From the NCBI RefSeq assembly GCF_900095745.1, contig NZ_FMIR01000006.1, forward strand, positions 1 through 64,000: a stretch of DNA of 64,000 nt, read 5' to 3'. The notes below the pieces were generated by a model. That model had not been told where the DNA came from and ran no database searches. It saw only the letters and a list, made by a program, of their open reading frames with translations. The position numbers were made by a program, and so were the translations under genes. This stretch comes from Microbacterium oxydans. Lineage in GTDB: Bacteria; Actinomycetota; Actinomycetes; Actinomycetales; Microbacteriaceae. The stretch's first letter is position 1. Each line of letters begins with the position of its first letter. Below, piece after piece: positions 42,406-50,319 of this stretch.

Positions 42406-43505
42406 GTCCGCCGCAGACGCCCTTCGACGCGCGACCGCTCAGCGACCCGGTCGACGCAGCCGCCGTGCGCGCCTTCGCCGCGGAGCTGCGTTCGCGTCCG
42501 TCGTCGCGGACGTCGGCATCCACCGTCATCGGCATCATCGCCGTCGCGATCGCCGCGGTCGTGCTGATCCCGGTCATGGTCAGTGTGATCGTGAGCATCG
42601 CGTCGCTCGGCGGAAGCCCGTCTGCGATGGCTATCCCGCTGGTACTGATCGTCCTGCTGCTGGCGGCCGCGGGCGTCATGATCTGGATGGGTGTGCGCAA
42701 CGCGCAGACCACGCGGTACCGGCTGCATCGGTTCGCGCAGGCGAACGGCATGTCGTACGAGCCGAAGGTGGCCGACCCTCCCCTGCCCGGCATGATCTTC
42801 AGCCTCGGCCGGTCGCGGCAGTCGACAGACCTGCTCCGGGGCACGAGGCCGCGCTTCGTGGAGTTCGGCAACTACCAGTACACGGTGCAGTCGGGCAAGA
42901 ACTCGACCACCTACCGCTGGGGCTACGTGGCCGTGAAGCTCGACGTGCCGCTGCCGAACATCGTGCTCGACGCGAAGGGCAACAACGGCTTCGGCTCGAA
43001 CCTGCCCGCCTCATTCCACAAGGAACAGCGCCTGTCGCTCGAGGGCGACTTCGACCAGCACTTCACCCTGTACTGCCCGGCCGGCTACGAACGCGATGCG
43101 CTCTACCTGTTCACGCCCGACATCATGGCGCGGTTCATCGACAACGCGGCGCAGCTCGACGTCGAGATCGTCGACGACTGGCTCTTCCTGTACACGCAGC
43201 GCAAGGTGTCGACCCTCGATCCGGCGACCTGGGCCTGGCTGTTCGGCACGGTCGGCGCGCTGCTGACGAAGTTCGATCAGTGGGCGCGGTGGCGCGACGA
43301 GCGCCTGGTCGCCGAGAACCCGGGCGCCACGGCATCCGCAGCGGTTCCGGGCCAGGCGCTGCCGTTCGCTGCGCCGGCGGGCCTGCTCACGCCGCCGCCG
43401 GGCGTCGCACCGCAGGGACGACGACTGAAGCGCGGCGGCACGTGGCTGCCGCTGATCGTCGTGATCGCGTTCGCCGCGTTCTGGTTCCTGAGTCGCATGA
43501 ACTGA
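42402..43505 (+). CDS. Membrane protein of unknown function
   Basis: 367 residues from a GTG overlapping the previous stop. Two N-terminal helices (about 42-65 and 76-95: VIGIIAVAIAAVVLIPVMV, IPLVLIVLLLAAAGVMIW) are followed by a ~200-residue cytoplasmic or outside domain and a last helix at the C terminus (PLIVVIAFAAFWFLSRMN). The soluble region (YRLHRFAQANGMSYEPKV, FGNYQYTV, YCPAGYERDALYLFTPDIM) looks like a conserved actinobacterial domain without assigned role. Followed by a terminator-like hairpin. Confidence 0.8.
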   Translation: MSPPQTPFDARPLSDPVDAAAVRAFAAELRSRPSSRTSASTVIGIIAVAIAAVVLIPVMVSVIVSIASLGGSPSAMAIPLVLIVLLLAAAGVMIWMGVRNAQTTRYRLHRFAQANGMSYEPKVADPPLPGMIFSLGRSRQSTDLLRGTRPRFVEFGNYQYTVQSGKNSTTYRWGYVAVKLDVPLPNIVLDAKGNNGFGSNLPASFHKEQRLSLEGDFDQHFTLYCPAGYERDALYLFTPDIMARFIDNAAQLDVEIVDDWLFLYTQRKVSTLDPATWAWLFGTVGALLTKFDQWARWRDERLVAENPGATASAAVPGQALPFAAPAGLLTPPPGVAPQGRRLKRGGTWLPLIVVIAFAAFWFLSRMN

Positions 43506-43522
43506 GGCGGAGTCCGAGTGTG

Positions 43523-43558
43523 GGGGTGGGTGTCGGCTGGGGACCGAACTCCCACCCC
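43523..43558. terminator. Hairpin after the membrane-protein gene
   Basis: GGGGTGGG (43523-43530) pairs with CCCACCCC (43551-43558), 18 nt after the stop. Confidence 0.5.
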
Positions 43559-43652
43559 ATCCCCCCTCGGGATCGAAAGAAGATCGACTCTCCCTCCGCA
43601 TGGCGGCTGAGCCGCCCCGCCCATGGTCAGCTGGGGACTGACACCTCTGGGC

Positions 43653-43695
43653 GTATACCCGAATGGTATACCGGATGGGGTTGCAACGCGTTGCA
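43653..43695. promoter_or_regulatory. Two operator-like palindromes in a convergent gap
   Basis: GTATACC-cgaat-GGTATAC (43653-43671) and TGCAACGCGTTGCA (43682-43695, perfect) lie 11 bp apart between the 3' ends of two convergent genes, where promoters are not expected. The second resembles LacI-family half-site symmetry. No small gene could be supported nearby. Confidence 0.5.
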
Positions 43696-43729
43696 TCCAT
43701 GCGCCGGAATGCGCTTTCTGCCGACGGGG

Positions 43730-45043
43730 TCAGCTCCGGGCGCCGCCCCGAACCCGCGCCCACCGACCCGCGAGCTCGTCGAGGGACCGGTCGAGCGACA
43801 GCCACGCGTCGGCATCGCGCATGGCCGCACCGATCCGCTCGGCGTTCGCGCGATAGGAGGAGTCCGACCGCACGCGCTCCACGGCGCGCGCGACCTGCGC
43901 CGGCGTCGCGGTGCTGGTGCGCAGATTCACCCCGGCGCCCGACCACCCGACTCGCGCGCAGACCTCGACCTTGTCCTCGGTTTGCCCGGCGACCACGAGC
44001 GGAACCCCGTGCGCGAGCGCCTGCTGCACGCCGCCGTAGCCGCCGTTGGTGACCAGCACATCGACGAGGGGCAGCAGACGGTCGTACGGAAGGTACTCGG
44101 CGACGCGCACGTTGTCGGGCAGCTTTCCGGCCAGCGCATCGACCGGGCGTCCACCCGTCGACACCACGACCAGGGCATCGGATGCGGCGAGCGCGGCGAT
44201 CGTCGGCTGCACGAGCTGCCCGAAGTCGGAGTTGGCGATGGTCCCCTGGGTGACGTGCACGATCGGCCGTGAACCGTCGAGCTCGGACCACCACTCCGGC
44301 AGGACGGGGTCGGACGGCGACGGCGGCAGCGGTCCCGCGAAGTGCACGGTGGCGGGAAGGTCGGGGCGCGGGTACTCGAACTCGGGCACGGTGAACTGCA
44401 CGTAGGCGTCGGCACGGCCCGCCCAGTCGAGCACGAAGCCGCCGAGGTCGCGGCCGACCTCGCGCCGCGCCATCGCGTCGGCCTCCTTCTGGACTCCACC
44501 GAAGATCGCGCGCTCGGCGACCGTGCGGAGGGCGGCGTTGCGCAAGCGGCCGAGGGGGCCGGGCATCGGGGTGACACCGAGCCCGAACGGCGCCGTGTCG
44601 GCGCTGCGCGCCCCGAGCGGGAAGATGCCGAGCACTACGACGGGCGGCCTCTCGTCCGCGGGCAGCAGCTGCAGGAGCGCCCCGCCGACGAAGAGCGGCT
44701 CGGTGAGGACGGCGTCGACGGGGCGGGCTTCGAGTTCGGCGCGGATCGCGGCGAGCTGCGCGGCGCCGGGGCGGACGAAGAGGTTGCTCATGTCGAACCG
44801 CAGGGCTGCGGGACCGGTGAGCCCCCGACGCTCGGGGAACGCGCCATCGGCGTCGTCGAGGTCGACATCGGCGTCGACGGGCAGCGGGAGGAAGCGCGCA
44901 CCGGCGGCCTGCACACGTTCGGCATAGCGGCCGCTCGTGAGGAAGCTCACGTCGTGGCCGCGGGAGAGGAGGTGGCGAGCGATCTGCAGCAAGGGCACGA
45001 CATGGCCGTGCGCGGGCGTGCAGGTGATGAGGTAGCGGGACAT
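43730..45043 (-). CDS. UDP-glycosyltransferase, MGT-like (GT1)
   Basis: 437 residues. N-terminal Rossmann half with TPAHGHVVPLLQIARHLLSR and a donor-binding C-terminal half with HVTQGTIANSDFGQLVQ, VLVTNGGYGGVQQALAHGVP and GQTEDK, i.e. the GT1 family that includes macrolide glycosyltransferases. The ATG (MSRYLITCTP) is used rather than one 16 codons upstream that lies in the shared promoter. Divergent from a TetR gene 64 nt away, an arrangement typical of inducible small-molecule modification. Substrate unknown; sterols, flavonoids and macrolides are all glycosylated by this family. Confidence 0.88.
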   Translation of the reverse strand: MSRYLITCTPAHGHVVPLLQIARHLLSRGHDVSFLTSGRYAERVQAAGARFLPLPVDADVDLDDADGAFPERRGLTGPAALRFDMSNLFVRPGAAQLAAIRAELEARPVDAVLTEPLFVGGALLQLLPADERPPVVVLGIFPLGARSADTAPFGLGVTPMPGPLGRLRNAALRTVAERAIFGGVQKEADAMARREVGRDLGGFVLDWAGRADAYVQFTVPEFEYPRPDLPATVHFAGPLPPSPSDPVLPEWWSELDGSRPIVHVTQGTIANSDFGQLVQPTIAALAASDALVVVSTGGRPVDALAGKLPDNVRVAEYLPYDRLLPLVDVLVTNGGYGGVQQALAHGVPLVVAGQTEDKVEVCARVGWSGAGVNLRTSTATPAQVARAVERVRSDSSYRANAERIGAAMRDADAWLSLDRSLDELAGRWARVRGGARS

Positions 45044-45107
45044 GGCGGATTCTTTCCCTAAGATCGGATGTACCGTCGTAGTATTCATCACCCCGTTAGG
45101 AAAGTCA

Positions 45108-45764
45108 ATGGTTGAGGCCGCTCCCCGCGCCTATCGATCGGAGCTGCGCGCCCGCCAGGCGCAGGAGACCCGCTCGCGCATCGTCGCCGCATCCGCCCGC
45201 CTGTTCGCGACGCAGGGGTATCAGGCGACCACGATCGCCGCGATCGCCCGGGAGGCAGGAGTGTCCGCCGAGACCGTGAAGACGACGGCCGCGAAGGCCG
45301 AGCTGCTGATCGCCGCATTCGAGACCACGTTCTCGGGATCGGAGGGCGCGGATTCCCTCGCCGACACCGAGGTCGCCGCCGGCTTGCTCGAGCTGCCGGA
45401 CGAGGCCTTCCTCGATGCGGTGCTGACCCAGATCACCACTGCGAACGCGCGAGGTCACGGGCTGTGGACGGTGCTGCTCGGTGCCGCACTCTCCGACCCG
45501 GTCGTCGACGCCGCCCTGCACCGCATCCTGGAGCGTCGCGGCGCGGACTACCGCATGTTGGTCTCGGAGCTGCGACGGCGCGGCATCGCCACCCCCGGCA
45601 TCGATGAGGCGACGACAGCCGACGCCCTGTCGTTCCTGCTCTCCCCCGAGAGCTACCAGCAGCTCGTCGCGCAGTCCGGGTGGACCACCGACCGCTACGC
45701 CGCGTGGCTGCGCGAGGCGGTCGATGCCGAGATCACGGCGACGAGGCTGTCTCCCGCTGACTAG
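45108..45764 (+). CDS. TetR family transcriptional regulator
   Basis: 218 residues. ATG preceded by TTAGGAAAG. TetR helix-turn-helix at ~14-60 (RSRIVAASARLFATQGYQAT, TIAAIAREAGVSAETVKTTA), then a ligand domain with variable helices. Divergent from the glycosyltransferase, which it likely represses until a lipophilic ligand binds. Confidence 0.92.
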   Translation: MVEAAPRAYRSELRARQAQETRSRIVAASARLFATQGYQATTIAAIAREAGVSAETVKTTAAKAELLIAAFETTFSGSEGADSLADTEVAAGLLELPDEAFLDAVLTQITTANARGHGLWTVLLGAALSDPVVDAALHRILERRGADYRMLVSELRRRGIATPGIDEATTADALSFLLSPESYQQLVAQSGWTTDRYAAWLREAVDAEITATRLSPAD

Positions 45765-45808
45765 AGGACCCCGACCACCCGTGACGTCTGCCTTCGCTGC
45801 CTCTCGCC

Positions 45809-46141
45809 CTACAACTGGCCCAACGCGGCGCTCAGCGCCATGTTGGCGACGACGAACGCGATCAGCGTGAGGGCGACGCCACTCGTCGGGATGATCCAGG
45901 ACCTTCGGATTCGAGACCTGAAGTAACCGTAGGAGCCTGCGGCGACGATGAAGAGCGAGAGATCCGTCCACCAGAACGCGTGAGTGGACGAGCCTATTGC
46001 GGGATAGTCGCAGCGAGCCGTGCACCCAGCGATCTCGAGAATCCTCATGAAGATGAACAGCGCAGCCACCACCGACACGAAGACGTGGAACCACATGACG
46101 TGGTCGCCCGGCAGGCTCCGGTTGCGGCGCTGGTCGTCCAT
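45809..46141 (-). CDS. Small membrane protein, unknown
   Basis: 110 residues with three hydrophobic segments (VFVSVVAALFIFMRILEIAG, a weaker WTDLSLFIVAAGSYGYF, and GVALTLIAFVVANMALSA). ATG preceded by GTGAGGAGAGAA, which decides the start. No recognised family. Confidence 0.75.
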   Translation of the reverse strand: MDDQRRNRSLPGDHVMWFHVFVSVVAALFIFMRILEIAGCTARCDYPAIGSSTHAFWWTDLSLFIVAAGSYGYFRSRIRRSWIIPTSGVALTLIAFVVANMALSAALGQL

Positions 46142-46228
46142 TTCTCTCCTCACGGTTCGTGTCAGAGTACGAGACTCCCGTTCGCGTGAGCATCCGAGTG
46201 CGTCACTCCGGGGGACTCGACAGCCCCG

Positions 46229-46732
46229 TCACAGCGCGAGGGTCGCGCGGGCGTCGTTCACCAGGAGGAAGAGGGTGCGACGCGCATCAGGGAAGACGGT
46301 GAAGCCGAACCGCTCGTAGAACGGGACGATCTCGTCGTTGATCGCGTGCACGAGGATCGCGCGCACGCCGATGGCGCCTGCGGCTTCGAGCGCCCGCATC
46401 GTCGCGTGCTGCAGAAGCGAGAATCCCAAGCCGCGACCCGAGTACTCCCGGTCGACGGCCAAGCGGCCGAGCAGCACGATGGGAACAGACCCGGGCATGC
46501 CGACCGCGAGTGGTGGCGGCCCATCGCCGCGATCGATGGCACTGGAGGCCAGGCAGTAATACCCTGCGGCTCTCCCCTCCCGCGTGACCGAGACCATGGT
46601 GCGCGAGGCACCGTTCTTCTCATTCGAGCGGGCCTGACCTCGCAGCCAGATGTCGAGACTCTCCTCACCGCAACGGAAGTCGGACAGCTTGTCGCCGGCC
46701 GCAAGGGGCCGCGGCGTCAGGAGCTCAGTCAA
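46229..46732 (-). CDS. GNAT-type toxin (TacT/KacT-like)
   Basis: 167 residues, the usual toxin length. Motifs: FRCGEESLDIWLRGQA at ~20-35, GYYCLASSAID, the acetyl-CoA loop REYSGRGLGFSLLQHA, and FYERFGFTVFPD with the catalytic Tyr (FYERFGF). Toxins of this type acetylate the amino group of charged tRNAs and stop translation. It overlaps the upstream DUF1778 gene by 8 nt, the hallmark order of these type II systems. Confidence 0.92.
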   Translation of the reverse strand: MTELLTPRPLAAGDKLSDFRCGEESLDIWLRGQARSNEKNGASRTMVSVTREGRAAGYYCLASSAIDRGDGPPPLAVGMPGSVPIVLLGRLAVDREYSGRGLGFSLLQHATMRALEAAGAIGVRAILVHAINDEIVPFYERFGFTVFPDARRTLFLLVNDARATLAL

Positions 46733-47009
46733 CGAAGACGGATTCGCGTCTCAGCAGCTCCCGCAGGCCCTCGACGGTGCGGGGTGGGCGGTCCATAACC
46801 TCGATGAAGGCGTCGAACCGCACGGCATCGACGAGCAATCGGCGTTCGCGCTCGATGACCTCCTGCGCCCGCTCCACGAGGACGGAAGCCGAGAAGTCGG
46901 TCACGGTGCGGCCTTCGATCGCAGCTGCCTGCTCGATCGCCTCTTTCTGATCCGCCGTGACCCGGAACTCCAGACGGGCGCTCTTCAGCGGAGAAGTCGA
47001 GGTGCTCAT
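46725..47009 (-). CDS. DUF1778 ribbon-helix-helix antitoxin
   Basis: 94 residues. N-terminal ribbon-helix-helix (RLEFRVTADQKEAIEQAAAI, EGRTVTDFSASVLVERAQEV) binds DNA; the C-terminal helix LRELLRRESVFVD wraps the toxin. First gene of the pair. The -10-like TACAAT ends 7 nt before ATG, so the transcript may be leaderless, and the operator overlaps it. Confidence 0.93.
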   Translation of the reverse strand: MSTSTSPLKSARLEFRVTADQKEAIEQAAAIEGRTVTDFSASVLVERAQEVIERERRLLVDAVRFDAFIEVMDRPPRTVEGLRELLRRESVFVD

Positions 47010-47016
47010 GGGATCG

Positions 47017-47039
47017 ATTGTACGGCAGATCTCCGTACA
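47017..47039 (-). promoter_or_regulatory. Promoter/operator of the toxin-antitoxin pair
   Basis: TGTACGG (47019-47025) and CCGTACA (47033-47039) are 7-bp inverted arms around a CAGATCT centre, immediately upstream of the antitoxin start and overlapping the -10-like TACAAT (47017-47022, minus strand). Fits autorepression by the antitoxin complex. Confidence 0.65.
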
Positions 47040-47084
47040 TCTGGGAGCCTCCGTGCGGCTGAGCGACGGAACTCGCTCTCTCAG

Positions 47085-47100
47085 GTGACGGGTCCGGCCC
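47085..47100. repeat. 16-bp direct repeat, left copy (right copy 48003-48018)
   Basis: GTGACGGGTCCGGCCC occurs here and again, exactly, at 48003-48018. The copies are 918 bp apart and bracket the small secreted/membrane protein pair. Could mark ends of an acquired segment or be a repeated intergenic motif. Confidence 0.5.
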
Positions 47101-47102
47101 GG

Positions 47103-47135
47103 TCGGGATGCGTCGCGTTGCGCGACGCATCCCGA
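47103..47135. terminator. Perfect 15-bp hairpin
   Basis: TCGGGATGCGTCGCG (47103-47117), a TTG loop, and the exact inverse (47121-47135). A strong terminator; it can end transcription of the gene at 47233 on the minus strand. Confidence 0.75.
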
Positions 47136-47232
47136 TCTGTCCTCACATCAGACCCACCCCGGCACCTCCAGATGAAGGCGGAGGCGCCCCCCTTTGTCGG
47201 GCGAGCCGCCTACTGGGCGGGCCCAGAGGGCA

Positions 47233-47460
47233 TTACGCCTGCGCTACCGCGCGACGTCGGCGAAGGATCCACATCGACATGAGAACGACAAGTCCCAAAA
47301 CCAGTACGACGCCATCGATGAACAAGAAGATCCGCCATCCCTCATCGACTGCGGTAGCGGCTGCACCAAACGCCATGCACGCGGCGAGGAAAACGAAGGT
47401 CCAGCCGGCCAGCGCACGACCAAAGGACTGCCCGCGAACGGGCTTACGTTCTGTGCTCAC
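47233..47460 (-). CDS. Small membrane protein with two helices
   Basis: 75 residues from the GTG preceded by GGAGAGGAA 6-9 nt away; ATGs at 47487 and 47478 in the same frame have no good ribosome site. Two membrane helices (ALAGWTFVFLAACMAFGAAA and IFLFIDGVVLVLGLVVLMSM) and a basic tail RRRR. Coupled to the secreted-protein gene just upstream. Unknown function. Confidence 0.65.
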   Translation of the reverse strand: MSTERKPVRGQSFGRALAGWTFVFLAACMAFGAAATAVDEGWRIFLFIDGVVLVLGLVVLMSMWILRRRRAVAQA

Positions 47461-47480
47461 GGTTTCATTCCTCTCCATCG

Positions 47481-47747
47481 TCAGCATGTGAAGTACCCAT
47501 CAGACATATGCTCCTGGGCCATCTGCCCGAGGTATGCGGCCAGAGCTGCAGGGGACAGCCATGGTGCTGTAACGGTAGTCCCAATCACCACAACCCCTCC
47601 ACCTACGACCCTGCCAGCTTGCGCCCAGCATGGTCCCAGATCTCTTGCCGGAACCGAGGGAGAAGCCGTTGTCGGTGACGCGACTGAGACGACCTGAGTC
47701 GGGGCGATCTCAACCGCCTGCGCAGGAGCAGCAACCCCTAGCGCCAC
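47481..47747 (-). CDS. Small secreted protein; signal peptide broken by a probable 1-nt deletion
   Basis: The mature part (VEIAPTQVVSVASPTTASPS ... two cysteines, ending YFTC) is intact, but from the only in-frame start (GTG at 47747) the n-region of the signal peptide is missing. An ATG at 47800, with GGAAGAG upstream, encodes MHIRRTLGTG and then goes out of frame at a GGGG run (minus strand, near 47771-47774). One extra G would join it to AATAVALLVALGVAAPAQA, a complete signal peptide with an AQA cleavage site. Either a real inactivating frameshift, a homopolymer sequencing error, or programmed slippage. Function unknown. Confidence 0.6.
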   Translation of the reverse strand: MALGVAAPAQAVEIAPTQVVSVASPTTASPSVPARDLGPCWAQAGRVVGGGVVVIGTTVTAPWLSPAALAAYLGQMAQEHMSDGYFTC

Positions 47748-47829
47748 CAGCAGAGCAACGGCTGTCGCGGCCCCGTCCCGAGTGTTCTCCGAATATGCAT
47801 AGTGCTCTTCCGTGTCGAGTGAGGCTCCA

Positions 47830-47902
47830 AGCTCATGGAATCATGAGCTATAACGTTACCTGCTAACTAGTTAGACGTCTGTCCCTCTTCGGCCGACAGA
47901 CG
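47830..47902. promoter_or_regulatory. Cluster of palindromes upstream of the secreted-protein gene
   Basis: AGCTCATG-gaat-CATGAGCT (47830-47849), the perfect palindrome CTAACTAGTTAG (47863-47874), and CGTCTGTC/GACAGACG arms (47876-47902). CTAACTAGTTAG looks like a TetR-type operator. The stretch is markedly more A/T-rich than its surroundings. Lies 30-100 bp upstream of the 47800 start. Confidence 0.5.
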
Positions 47903-48051
47903 AACGTCTAGGGCGATCTGTCACGGGACGCGGCAATCGCCCTGCCTCGCCGCCGACCGCAATGACGAACCCGTGGCTGAGCGCGGGACCTCGTTACCCC
48001 GAGTGACGGGTCCGGCCCCACCCCGTTCTGCATGCCGGAGAATTGAGAGTG

Positions 48052-48747
48052 ATGTCTGAACGCGAAGAGCACACCCAGTGGCAGGCCGAGCGCCGCGCCT
48101 CCGTCACGTCTGCCACCGGCAACCTCGCCCTGGTCGAGACGCGCTGGACCGGCGAGCGCCCCGACCTGGATGCCGCGCAGCGTGCCGCATCCCCCACCGA
48201 GATCGTGACGCCGCTCCAGCGCACGGACATCGAGACCGGCCAGGCGGAACACGGCCTGCGCGTCTGGGATGCCGACGCCCCCGCCATCCGCGCGTTCGAC
48301 CGCATCGACACGTACGAGTACGACCCGGCGTGGGTGCTCGAGGGCCACTTCACCCCCGTCTCCGGTGATCGCCGGGTCTCATTCGAGCACATCCGCGACA
48401 ACGGCGGCACCCGCGACCTCGTCGTCCCCGGCGACATCCGCCTCGAGCTGAACGGCCGCGAGTACGACCTCGCCGCGTTCGACGACGGCGGCACGCTGCT
48501 GCTCGTCTTCGGCGACGAGACCAACGGCTCGGAGACCTACGGATCCGGTCGCTTCCTGTTCGTCCAGCTGCGCGACGACGAGGGCTCCGTCACCCTCGAC
48601 TTCAACCGCGCGTTCGTGCCGCCCTGCGGCTTCAGCGCCCAGTACAACTGCCCGCTGCCGCCGGCATCCAACCGCTTCCCCCTGCCTATCCGAGCAGGCG
48701 AGAAGAACGTCGTCTTCCGCGACGGCTTCGACATCTACGCGGTCTGA
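48052..48747 (+). CDS. DUF1684 domain protein
   Basis: 231 residues, soluble. Typical DUF1684 features: QWQAERRASVTSATGNLALV at the N terminus, DTYEYDPAWVLEGHF in the middle, and the C-terminal TLDFNRAFVPPCGFSAQYNC followed by LPPASNRFPLPIRAGEK. Function of the family is unknown. It precedes the peptide-binding gene by 28 nt, so it is probably the first gene of that operon. Confidence 0.9.
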   Translation: MSEREEHTQWQAERRASVTSATGNLALVETRWTGERPDLDAAQRAASPTEIVTPLQRTDIETGQAEHGLRVWDADAPAIRAFDRIDTYEYDPAWVLEGHFTPVSGDRRVSFEHIRDNGGTRDLVVPGDIRLELNGREYDLAAFDDGGTLLLVFGDETNGSETYGSGRFLFVQLRDDEGSVTLDFNRAFVPPCGFSAQYNCPLPPASNRFPLPIRAGEKNVVFRDGFDIYAV

Positions 48748-48775
48748 CACCGCGCACTCTCACCCTGGAGTAGTC

Positions 48776-50269
48776 ATGAGAAGAACTCGCATCCTCGGCG
48801 CGCTCGGCGCCGTCGCCACGCTCGCCCTCGTGGCCGGCTGCGCGTCGGGCACGACCGACGACGCCTCGAGCGAAGACGCCACCGTCTTCATCGGCTCGCT
48901 GTACGAGCCCACCAACCTCAGCAACACCCAGGGTGGCGGCCAGGGCGTGACCGAGGCGCTGACCGGCAACGTCTACGAGGGCCTGTACCGGCTGACGGAC
49001 GACGGTGAGGTCGAACCCTTGCTCGCCGAAGACGCCCAGGTGTCCGACGACGGTCTGACCTACACGATCACGCTGCGCGACGACGTGACCTTCCACTCGG
49101 GCGACCCACTCACCTCCGCCGACGTGAAGTCGAGCGTCGAGGCCGTCACCGCCGAAGACTCCGTGTCGGCGCGCAAGTCGAGCTTCGGCGTGATCGCCGA
49201 TATCGCCACCCCCGACGACTCGACCGTCGTGTTCACGCTGTCGCAGCGGTCGATCTCGTTCCTCTACAACCTCAGCTACGTCTGGATCGTGAACGACGAG
49301 GCCGGCGACATCACCAGCGCCGAAGACGGCACCGGTCCGTACACGCTCGACGAGTGGAAGAAGGGCTCGACCCTCACCCTCGATCGCTGGGACGACTACT
49401 GGGGCGAGCCCGCCAAGAACGGCGAGGTCGTCTACACGTACTTCACCGACGCGACGGCCGAGAACAACGCGCTGCTCACGGGTGAGATCGACGTGATCAC
49501 CAGCGTGCAGAGCCCCGACTCGCTCGCGCAGTTCGACAACGACGAGTACGTGATCAGCGAGGGCACCTCGACCACGAAGGAGCTGCTCGCGTTCAACGAC
49601 CGCGTCGCCCCCTTCGACGACGCCCTCGTGCGCAAGGCGATCTACTCCGCGATCGACACGAAGAAGCTGCTCGAATCGATCTGGGGCGACTACGGCACGC
49701 TGATCGGCTCGATGGTTCCCCCGACCGACCCCTGGTACGAAGACCTCACCTCGGTGAACCCTTACGACGTGGAGCTCTCGAAGGACCTGCTCGCGCAGGC
49801 CGGCTACGCCGACGGCTTCACGTTCACCCTCGACACCCCGAGCTACGACCCGCACCCCGCCGTCGCGGAGTTCCTGCAGTCGCAGCTCGCCGAGGTCGGC
49901 ATCACGGTCGAGATCAACACGATCAGCGCCGATGAGTGGTACACGAAGGTCTTCAAGGAGCAGGACTTCGAGGCCACCCTCCAGGAGCACGTGAACGACC
50001 GCGATGTGGTCTGGTACGGCAACCCCGACTTCTACTGGGGCTACAACGACGCCGACGTGCAGAAGTGGGTCGCCGATGCCGAACAGGCCACCACGACCGA
50101 CGAGCAGACGGCCCTGCTGAAGCAGGTCAACGAGAAGATCGCCGCGGATGCCGCGAGCGTATGGTTGTACCTGTACCCGCAGATCGTGGTCGCCTCGAGT
50201 GACCTCAGCGGGTACCCGGTCAACGGCCTGAACTCGCAGTTCTTCGCCTACGACATCGTCAAGTCCTGA
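48776..50269 (+). CDS. Peptide-binding lipoprotein of ABC transporter (SBP family 5)
   Basis: 497 residues, lipobox VAGC after ~20 residues. Family-5 pattern: TGNVYEGLYRLTDDGEVEPL, YTITLRDDVTFHSGDPLTSA, and LVRKAIYSAIDTKKLLES. Delivers peptides or similar ligands to the downstream permeases. A hairpin follows its stop, which would favour higher expression of the binding protein. Confidence 0.95.
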   Translation: MRRTRILGALGAVATLALVAGCASGTTDDASSEDATVFIGSLYEPTNLSNTQGGGQGVTEALTGNVYEGLYRLTDDGEVEPLLAEDAQVSDDGLTYTITLRDDVTFHSGDPLTSADVKSSVEAVTAEDSVSARKSSFGVIADIATPDDSTVVFTLSQRSISFLYNLSYVWIVNDEAGDITSAEDGTGPYTLDEWKKGSTLTLDRWDDYWGEPAKNGEVVYTYFTDATAENNALLTGEIDVITSVQSPDSLAQFDNDEYVISEGTSTTKELLAFNDRVAPFDDALVRKAIYSAIDTKKLLESIWGDYGTLIGSMVPPTDPWYEDLTSVNPYDVELSKDLLAQAGYADGFTFTLDTPSYDPHPAVAEFLQSQLAEVGITVEINTISADEWYTKVFKEQDFEATLQEHVNDRDVVWYGNPDFYWGYNDADVQKWVADAEQATTTDEQTALLKQVNEKIAADAASVWLYLYPQIVVASSDLSGYPVNGLNSQFFAYDIVKS

Positions 50270-50273
50270 CGTG

Positions 50274-50304
50274 CGAGGGGATGCCGCGCGTCGGCATCCC
50301 CTCG
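50274..50304 (+). promoter_or_regulatory. Intercistronic hairpin (13-bp stem)
   Basis: CGAGGGGATGCCG (50274-50286) and its exact inverse (50292-50304) with a 5-nt loop, between the binding protein and first permease. Likely a partial terminator or message stabiliser. Confidence 0.6.
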
Positions 50305-50319
50305 TCATCCTGAGAACAC

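Noticed and set aside
46020..46319. Plus-strand small open frames near the toxin-antitoxin genes
   Set aside because: They overlap supported minus-strand genes and show no ribosome site or motif.
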